From contig NZ_FNFB01000043.1 in NCBI RefSeq assembly GCF_900100395.1, positions 1 to 37,797 of the forward strand: DNA of 37,797 nucleotides, given 5' to 3'. A program made the position numbers and the translations under genes. The stretch is from Nonomuraea maritima (lineage in GTDB: Bacteria > Actinomycetota > Actinomycetes > Streptosporangiales > Streptosporangiaceae). Of the stretch, positions 32,479 to 37,797 are shown in pieces (the first letter of the stretch is position 1; each line of letters begins with the position of its first letter). Below the pieces are notes generated by a model that had not been told where the DNA came from, ran no database searches, and saw only the letters and a program-made list of their open reading frames with translations.

Positions 32479-33246
32479 TCACCCAGCCGGTGCCGCTGTC
32501 GAAGGTGTTTCACGCGTCGCGGCTGCCAGGGAGGCGGGCAGGTCACCACCAGCGGTCATGTGCTCGATCAGTTCGAGGACGGCTTTGGAACCACCGTTCG
32601 CCTGGAGCCACTGGCTCGCCCGGCAGGCGGCCTTGGCATAGGTGTCCTGGTCGGCTTTCGCGGTGCGCAGCCAGTCGTCAAGCGTCTGGGGCAGGGCTCC
32701 CTGCGCGGCCACCCGGCACCGGTCACCGATTCCCTCGGGCTTCAGGTAGCGCGGGTCATCGGAGACCACGACGGCCAATCCTTCGTCGAACCATTGCGGG
32801 ATGAGTCCGGCATCGGATCCTAGGCGGGCGTGCAGCTCGACGTGTGCCATCTCGTGTGAGGCGATCACCCGATCGATGCCGTTCGGTGACAGCATGACCG
32901 CGCGGTTCAGCACGGCGATCCCACGCTCCCCGCCACCGCCGATCTTCCGGTAGCACGTGGCGGTCACGCAGGTCAGGATGTCGGGAGAGCTCCGGCGTCC
33001 GCCATAGAAATCCGCCACCCGGCGGTTGGCCGCATCGATCACCTCGGCCACCTGCCGCTCCCGTGTCGGCGGCAGCCCGGGCTCCAGATACAGGCCGGGC
33101 CTGACCTGTTTCAGGCCGTAACAGCCGGGACAGATCGTGGCGGCGACCGACGGAAAGGCCACCGCGACACCGGCGACCACGACCACGACCAACCCTGCGG
33201 CTATGGCCGGCAACCATCGCCACGTTCTGCGCCTTCGACTCATCAC
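32479..33246 (-). CDS. Membrane-anchored HExxH metallopeptidase-like protein
   Basis: A 255-residue protein (Met2 at 33243 is an equal start). A basic tail and one hydrophobic helix at about 11-31 make an N-terminal anchor or signal, placing the rest outside the membrane. HEMAH at 131-135 and Glu155 in QWFDEGLA form a gluzincin-type zinc site as in peptidase MA-like families. Four cysteines (39, 42, 93, 98) could form disulfides. The C-terminal part is helical. The substrate is unknown. Relics flank it on both sides; the neighbours give no functional link. Confidence 0.75.
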   Translation of the reverse strand: MMSRRRRTWRWLPAIAAGLVVVVVAGVAVAFPSVAATICPGCYGLKQVRPGLYLEPGLPPTRERQVAEVIDAANRRVADFYGGRRSSPDILTCVTATCYRKIGGGGERGIAVLNRAVMLSPNGIDRVIASHEMAHVELHARLGSDAGLIPQWFDEGLAVVVSDDPRYLKPEGIGDRCRVAAQGALPQTLDDWLRTAKADQDTYAKAACRASQWLQANGGSKAVLELIEHMTAGGDLPASLAAATRETPSTAAPAG

Positions 33247-33404
33247 ACCACTCCATATGCTGACGTTCCGTATCGTTCAGCCTCGCTGAACGGATCTCTG
33301 GGTGCTGCGGGCCGTGGGTTCCTGGTGGGGCGGCAGCACGGGCCCGGCGGCGGTCGAAGGTCCAGAGCTGCGCCTCCCACTGATGCTCTTCGCCGTCGCA
33401 GGGA

Positions 33405-33763
33405 TCTGATCTGCTCCTTGAAGACCTTGTGGCACTCCGCCCGGTGGAGGGCTCCGAGCTGGCTCGCCAGCTCCTGCCGGGCGGTCGACGTCCTGGTGTA
33501 CCCGATGCGGACCGGCCGCTCGGTGAGGGGCGCGGGGACGACGGCGAGCGCCGGGCCCTGTTTCCACGCGAGGCCCGGGTGCTGGCGGGGACGGGGATCT
33601 CCAGTTCCTCACGGAGCGCGGGAACGAGGACGAAGCGGGGGGTGTGGTACTTCGCGGCGGTCTTCCCGCTCCGGGTGCGGCAGGCGCTGCCGGCGGGGGC
33701 GCCACAGTTCGGGCAGTCGTGACGTTCTACCGTGAATGCGGCCTGATCGGGCGTGAGATCCAT
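33405..33763 (-). pseudogene. Serine resolvase/recombinase relic with zinc finger
   Basis: From 33763 the minus strand encodes MDLTPDQAAFTVERHDCPNC, then CRTRSGKTAAKYHTPRF and LREELEIPVP, the zinc-finger-like leader of the resolvase found with actinomycete Tn3 elements (Cys17, Cys20, Cys28, His40). The frame then shifts. RIGYTRTSTARQELASQL, with the catalytic Ser, and LHRAECHKVFKEQI follow in another frame, ending near 33405. The rest of the catalytic domain and the C-terminal DNA-binding part are lost. Confidence 0.75.
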
Positions 33764-33959
33764 GGCGGCAGCCTCTCAGAAGTGCCTCGCACAACATGCG
33801 GGTTTCGAGAGGGCTTTTGCGCACGGCGACCTGCGGAAACGGGATCTCCGCCGGAGCTCTCGCAGAACTCATCACAGATGAGCATTTATGAGAATGACCG
33901 TGCGTGACTCGGGTTTGGAGCGATGCGGCAGGTCAAGCACACACCGCCTGTTTGTCGCG

Positions 33960-34735
33960 CTATACGGGCTGGGCCGTGGGCAGGATGGTCAGCTCGCTTA
34001 TGTTGACATGTCGGGGCAGGGAAGGGATGAAGGCAACGGTCTCTGCGATGTCGGTGCTGCGCAGGCACTCGATGTCGTGGAGCAGGCCGGCCATCAGGGC
34101 GCTGGCGTCGGGGTCGGTGACGTGGTCGGGCAGTTCGGTGTCGACCATGCCGGGCTCGATGACGCTCACTCTCACGTTCTTCCGGCCCAGTTCGACACGT
34201 GAGACGGGTGAGGTGGCTGATGTGCGCCTTGGTCCCTGAGTAGATCGAGAACTGCTCCAGGATGCGCGTCGCCGCGATGGAGGAGGCATTAAACCAGGTC
34301 GGCGGCATCCCCTCTCTCGGCGGCGGCAGTCAGGTGCGGGAGAAAAGCGGCGATCACGTTTATCACGCCCGTGACGTTGAGATCGATCTGCCGCTGCGAG
34401 TCGTCGACCTTGAGTTCGTCGATGGCGGAGATCAGCTGGACGCCCGCGTTGTTGAACACCAGGTCCGCTGGTGCCAGCGTGTCCGCCACCTGGTCGGCGG
34501 CCCTGAGGACGGCTGCCCTGTCGGTGACGTCGACGGACAGGGGTATGGCCTTTCCGCCGGCTGCGGTGATGTCTGCGGCGAGGGCGGCGAGCTTTCCCTG
34601 GCGGCGTGCGATGACGGCGACTGAGGCTCCGAGTTCAGCGAGCCGGCGTGCGGTGGCCTCGCCCATGCCGCTGGAGGCGCCGGTGACCACGGCCACGCGG
34701 CCGTCCAGCGGCAGGCCGATCAGCAGGTTCGTCAT
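33960..34735 (-). pseudogene. Short-chain dehydrogenase with two frameshifts
   Basis: The gene opens at 34735 with DGRVAVVTGASSGMGEATAR (NADP loop) and has NNAG and a normal SDR order. Near 34300 an extra T after GTT shifts the frame. NASSIAATRILEQFSIYSGT then gives the catalytic Ser and YxxxK (YSGTK). Near 34205 a second shift leads into VELGRKNVRVSVIEPGMVDT and the end at 33960. Both mutations lie in the catalytic half, so no active enzyme is expected. It follows the intact SDR by 38 bp and was probably its operon partner. Between 33764 and 33959 no gene is seen. Confidence 0.8.
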
Positions 34736-34773
34736 CAGAGATCCTTCCTGTTTCCAGGGATCGGTCGGGGTGG

Positions 34774-35613
34774 TCAGGCGGCGTCGTCGCAGGCCGTGGC
34801 GGCGGACTTGTCCTGCCAGGCCGCGAGGTCGTCCTGAATGCTGCGGATCTTGACCAGCTGGCGTTCGATCGCGTCGCGCCCCAGTGCCAGGTGCCCAGGC
34901 AGCCTGTCCTGGCCGGTCACCTCGTAGATCAGAGCGGCGCCCTTGACGGGGTCGCCGAGTTGGGTGTGGTTGGCGGTGTCGATCCAGTCCAGGGTGGTGT
35001 GGGCCGGCGTGCCGTCGTAGGCGGGGATGCGCTCGACCGCGGTCGACAGGGAGCTGGCGTCGAGGAAGTCGGTGCGGAAGACCCCGGGCTCCACGACCAT
35101 GCTCTGGATTCCGAACGGCTCCAGCTCCACCGCGAGCGCCTCGCTGATACCGGCCACCGCGAACTTCGACGCGCTGTACATGCTCACCCCGGGCTCGCCC
35201 TCGAAGCCGGAACGGGAACCGATGTTCACGATCTTTCCGGCTCCGGCCGCCCTCATAGCGGGCAGGACCGCGCGGGTGACGTTGATCAGCCCGAAGACGT
35301 TGAGATCGAACAGGGACCGCGCCTCGGCGTCCGTGATCTCCTCCAGCGCGCCGAGCAGGCCACGACCGGCATTGTTGACGAGGACGTCAATCATGCCGAA
35401 GCGCTCCAAGGCCGTCTCGACGGCGGCGGTGATGTCCTCGCTGCGGGTGACGTCGAGGGCGACACCGAGGACGCGGTCGTGCCGGCGCAGCTCGTCCGGC
35501 AGCTTGCGCGGGTCACGGGCAGCGACCACGACGTTGTCGCCGCCGTTCAGCACCGCCCGCGTGATCTCCAGTCCCAGCCCGCGCGATCCGCCGGTGATGA
35601 ACCACGTTGCCAT
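34774..35613 (-). CDS. Short-chain dehydrogenase/reductase
   Basis: A 279-residue classical SDR with the ATG at 35613, GGAGA seven bases upstream. Motifs: TGGSRGLG at 7-14, NNAG near 82-85, catalytic Ser in NIGSRSG, YSASK near 148-152, and PGVFRTDF after the active site. AARDPRK after strand 2 suggests NADPH. It is divergent from the XRE/MmyB regulator at 35791, the usual genetic partner for such enzymes, and leads into a broken second SDR. Same length and similar layout as the SDR at 5776, but clearly different in sequence. Confidence 0.92.
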   Translation of the reverse strand: MATWFITGGSRGLGLEITRAVLNGGDNVVVAARDPRKLPDELRRHDRVLGVALDVTRSEDITAAVETALERFGMIDVLVNNAGRGLLGALEEITDAEARSLFDLNVFGLINVTRAVLPAMRAAGAGKIVNIGSRSGFEGEPGVSMYSASKFAVAGISEALAVELEPFGIQSMVVEPGVFRTDFLDASSLSTAVERIPAYDGTPAHTTLDWIDTANHTQLGDPVKGAALIYEVTGQDRLPGHLALGRDAIERQLVKIRSIQDDLAAWQDKSAATACDDAA

Positions 35614-35638
35614 GAGATGTCTCCATACCGTTTACTTT

Positions 35639-35665
35639 GCCCGGCCACCCCTTGTGGTGGCGGGC
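35639..35665. promoter_or_regulatory. Hairpin in the SDR leader
   Basis: GCCCG then CCACC (35639-35649, with one extra G between) pairs with GGTGG CGGGC (35656-35665) around a six-base loop. It lies 25 bp upstream of the SDR start, in the space shared with the divergent XRE/MmyB gene. It could be an operator or a leader hairpin. Confidence 0.35.
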
Positions 35666-35777
35666 TCTGACATCCACTGAACCAGCTCTGAGCAGGCAAA
35701 AGAGGCCGCAAAGGGGCCCGCCTGATCGGGGGACAAACTGGGCACCCCTCGCGGCGCGCCGCCCTGTGGAATGGCGT

Positions 35778-35790
35778 GATACTGGGTGGT
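35778..35790 (+). promoter_or_regulatory. -10 box for a leaderless XRE message
   Basis: GATACT (35778-35783) is followed by seven bases (GGGTGGT) and the ATG. A message starting there would have no leader. The same GATACT and spacing occur before the XRE/MmyB gene at 26741. Confidence 0.42.
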
Positions 35791-36711
35791 ATGGACCGTG
35801 ACAACACCAGCAGCCCGCTGGCGGAGTTCCTACGCTCGGCCCGCGCCCGGCTCAGCCCGCGGCAGGCCGGATTGGACGAGCCGCTTCTGGGCCAGCGTCG
35901 GGTGTCCGGGCTGCGGCGCGAAGAACTGGCCCGCCTGGCCGGGGTGAGCGTGGACTACTACACCCGCCTCGAACAGGGCCGCAGCCGCAGCGCCTCCACC
36001 GAGGTCCTCGACGCGCTCGCCACCGCCCTCCGGCTGGACGACGCAGAGCGCAGCCATCTGCACACCCTCGCCCGGCCACGGCCCCGGCCCGCCCGCCGAC
36101 GCCCCCGCCCCCAGCGCGTCCACCCCGCCACCTGGGACCTGCTGGACACCCTCCAGCAGACTGGCCACCCCGGCTTCGTCCTCGGACTGCGCCTCGACGT
36201 GCTGGCCCACAACCCACTCGCCGGACGGCTGATCACCGACTTCCGCGCGCTCCCCGCGGCCGAGCGGAACCAGGCCCGCTTCGTCTTCCTCGACCCCCAC
36301 GCGCGCGAGCTGTACCGGGACTGGCCCCGCGTCGCCGCCGACACCGCCGCCATGCTCCGCCTCGACGCGGGCCGGCACCCCGACGACCCGGCCCTGAGCG
36401 CCCTCGTCGGTGACCTGTCCATACGCAGCGAGGAATTCCGCCGCTTCTGGTCGGACAACAAGGTCCACCGGCGCACAACCGGCACCAAGGACTACCACCA
36501 CCCGCTCGTCGGCGACCTCACCGTCACCTACCAGGCCCTCACCCCCGCAGACGACCCCGACCAGATCCTCTTCATCTACAACACCGAGCCCGGCAGCCCG
36601 TCCGAGACGGCCATGCGCCTACTGGCCCGGTGGAACGCCCCCACAGCCGGCACCACCAGCGCCGCGGCCCAGGAGGCCAGACAAGCCCAGCGAGTAAGCC
36701 ACGACCTTTGA
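35791..36711 (+). CDS. XRE/MmyB-family transcriptional regulator
   Basis: A 306-residue regulator; a GTG at 35776 would add five residues. The helix-turn-helix is SGLRREELARLAGVSVDYYT, RLEQGRSRSAS (about residues 40-70). The MmyB-like ligand domain follows after an Arg/Pro-rich linker (PGFVLGLRLDVLAHNPLAG; HPLVGDLTVTYQAL; GSPSETAMRLLARW). It is divergent from the two SDR genes at 33960-35613 and presumably controls them. It is closely similar in order and motifs to the one at 26741. A Tn3 transposase relic begins about 20 bp after its stop. Confidence 0.92.
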   Translation: MDRDNTSSPLAEFLRSARARLSPRQAGLDEPLLGQRRVSGLRREELARLAGVSVDYYTRLEQGRSRSASTEVLDALATALRLDDAERSHLHTLARPRPRPARRRPRPQRVHPATWDLLDTLQQTGHPGFVLGLRLDVLAHNPLAGRLITDFRALPAAERNQARFVFLDPHARELYRDWPRVAADTAAMLRLDAGRHPDDPALSALVGDLSIRSEEFRRFWSDNKVHRRTTGTKDYHHPLVGDLTVTYQALTPADDPDQILFIYNTEPGSPSETAMRLLARWNAPTAGTTSAAAQEARQAQRVSHDL

Positions 36712-36729
36712 AGCGACTCACCTGTTCGC

Positions 36730-37380
36730 GCGGGAGCTCAGGCGCGTCCGGGTTGCGCAGCGGGCGCAGCGCGCCAGCGGCCGGGGTCGAGGCGGTGAAG
36801 CTGTAGCGGCCGAGCAGGTTCAGGTTCTTGTGCTTGAGCGGGGAGAGCCGGGCGATGTCCTCCTCGCGGATGTCGTGGCCCTCGGCCTGGAGCTGGGCGA
36901 CGGCGGCGTCGATGTACCGCGTGGTCCAGAGCACGACGGCGTTGAGGACCAGGCCGAGCGCGCCGAGTTGGTCCTCCATGCCGTCGCGGCGTGCCGTGCT
37001 TTCCGTGGCACACGTCCCGGGCGAGCTTGTGGCGGGACTCCTGCACGGTGAGCTACCGGTTCATCTGCCGCCGGTAGGTGTCGTCGACCGGGGGGTCGAC
37101 CACGCGCAGCAGGTGCTCGGTCTTGGCGATCCGCCCGTACTCGGCGAACGCCTGCCCCAGCGGGATCGGCCGGCTCTCCCGGCCGAGCATCCGCAGCAGG
37201 TCGTAGGCCCAAACCTGGTTGGTGACCAGGGATCCGGCGACCTTCAGCATGTCCGGCCAGTGCGTGATCACCTTGTTCAGGTTCACGCGGTTGCGGGCCA
37301 ACTCCTCCACCGCGCCGTACGTGCCCGTCTCGATCTCGGGCAGCGTGGCCCGCCAGAACCGCTGGTCGTCGGCAGCCGGG
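36730..37380 (-). pseudogene. Tn3-family transposase, C-terminal relic
   Basis: The minus strand from about 37375 reads DDQRFWRATLPEIETGTYGA, ELARNRVNLNKVITHWPDML, KVAGSLVTNQVWAYDLLRML and YRRQMNR, then a TAG replaces the expected Gln codon near 37055. LTVQESRHKLARDVCHGK continues. A small deletion and frameshift near 36990 precede MEDQLGALGLVLNAVVLWTT, RYIDAAVAQLQAEGHDI and LSPLKHKNLNLLGRYSFTAS, the signature end of the Tn3 catalytic domain. It is cut near 36730. Nonsense plus frameshift make it dead. It is not adjacent to the N-terminal half at 28092. Confidence 0.88.
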
Positions 37381-37797
37381 CTGCCGGTCGTCCGCAAGCG
37401 CCGGGCTGTCGGGCTGCGGCGCGAGGAGCCGGCCGACCTGGCCGGAGTGTCGGTCGACTACGTCGTGCGCCTGGAACAGGGGCGGGCCACGACACCCTCG
37501 GCGTCGGTGCTGGTGTCCCTGGCGCGCGCCCTTCAGCTGTCCACCGCCGAGCGGGACCACCTCTACCGGCCGGCCGGGATCGTGCCGCCGGCGGACGGCA
37601 CGATCTGCGACCATCTCCCGCCCGGCATGCAACGCATGCTCGTCCGCCTCGGAGACGTACCTGTTGCCGTGTTCGCGGCGGACTGGGAACTGGTGTGGCG
37701 GAACCACGGGTGGGCCGCCCTGCTGGGCGACCCCTTGGCCGCGCCGCCGCGGATGCGCAACTTCGCCCGCGACAGGTTCCCGGTGGGCGCCGATCAC
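37381..37797 (+). pseudogene. XRE/MmyB regulator, 5'-truncated, runs off the window
   Basis: The frame is open for 139 codons to the last base. It begins inside the helix-turn-helix: GLPVVRKRRAVGLRREEPAD, LAGVSVDYVVRLEQGRATTP, SASVLVSLARALQLSTAERD. Then comes the MmyB-like ligand domain (RMLVRLGDVPVAVFAADWEL). The first 20-30 residues and the start codon are missing, their place taken by antisense Tn3 transposase sequence. The helix-turn-helix itself is nearly whole, so expression from a new start is conceivable but none is visible. Confidence 0.78.

Noticed and set aside
33868..33882. Palindrome CTCATC-ACA-GATGAG upstream of the resolvase relic as a res site
   Set aside because: A 6+3+6 repeat alone is weak, no three-subsite arrangement could be laid out, and the resolvase is dead.
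3556..35745. Identical 14-mer GACAAACTGGGCAC at 3556 and 35732, both near promoters
   Set aside because: A few 14-base matches are expected by chance when all positions on both strands of 38 kb of biased sequence are compared, and the two contexts have unrelated regulators.

Overview
The window is a GC-rich stretch with the G/C-ending codons, GTG/TTG starts and protein families typical of a mycelial actinomycete, of the Streptomyces or Streptosporangiaceae (e.g. Nonomuraea) kind; I cannot tell which from the sequence. It has the look of a chromosomal arm or other accessory region. Short regulator/oxidoreductase/exporter modules are separated by broken genes and by at least five separate relics of Tn3-family transposition genes.

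Layout. 1-3.6 kb: the 3' part of nuoF with no nuoG after it, then a leftward FtsX-type ABC exporter operon (permease, ATPase, TetR) with a palindromic operator. 3.69-10.66 kb: a block bounded by 38-bp inverted repeats that begin with G-rich Tn3-like ends. It carries a transposase/recombinase relic, a DinB-family gene, a TetR/SDR/aldehyde dehydrogenase/MFS module and a tyrosine-recombinase relic. 11-16.1 kb: an orphan succinate dehydrogenase cytochrome b gene followed by a 14-codon stub where sdhA should be, a PAS/GAF/SpoIIE phosphatase gene with one frameshift, a membrane protein whose tail runs into an antisense methyltransferase relic, and a GNAT acetyltransferase.

16.1-19.5 kb: two tandem, related, covarying hairpins, then a tightly coupled operon of XRE regulator, ImmA/IrrE metalloprotease, MAB_1171c-family membrane protein and PAP2-like membrane protein. 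This is the best candidate in the window for an incompletely described system. 19.5-21.3 kb: an MFS relic, a zinc-finger coiled-coil protein (KfrA-like in architecture) with an AT-rich palindromic promoter, and a Tn3 relic. 21.5-27.7 kb: TetR, small ABM-like protein and FMN reductase; then aldehyde dehydrogenase, GFA-family protein and MFS exporter, divergent from an XRE/MmyB regulator.

28-37.8 kb: a frameshifted Tn3 transposase N-terminal half abutting a truncated aldo/keto reductase; TetR/SDR with two matching operators; an MFS relic; a membrane-anchored HExxH peptidase; a resolvase relic; a frameshifted SDR beside an intact SDR; an XRE/MmyB regulator; and a Tn3 transposase C-terminal relic joined to a 5'-truncated XRE/MmyB gene that runs off the window.

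The recurring theme is a local regulator (TetR or XRE/MmyB) next to, and usually divergent from, NAD(P)-dependent oxidoreductases and an efflux pump. This suggests inducible handling of reactive carbonyls or other toxic small molecules, carried on a heavily rearranged, transposon-scarred background. No tRNA, rRNA or CRISPR array was recognised.
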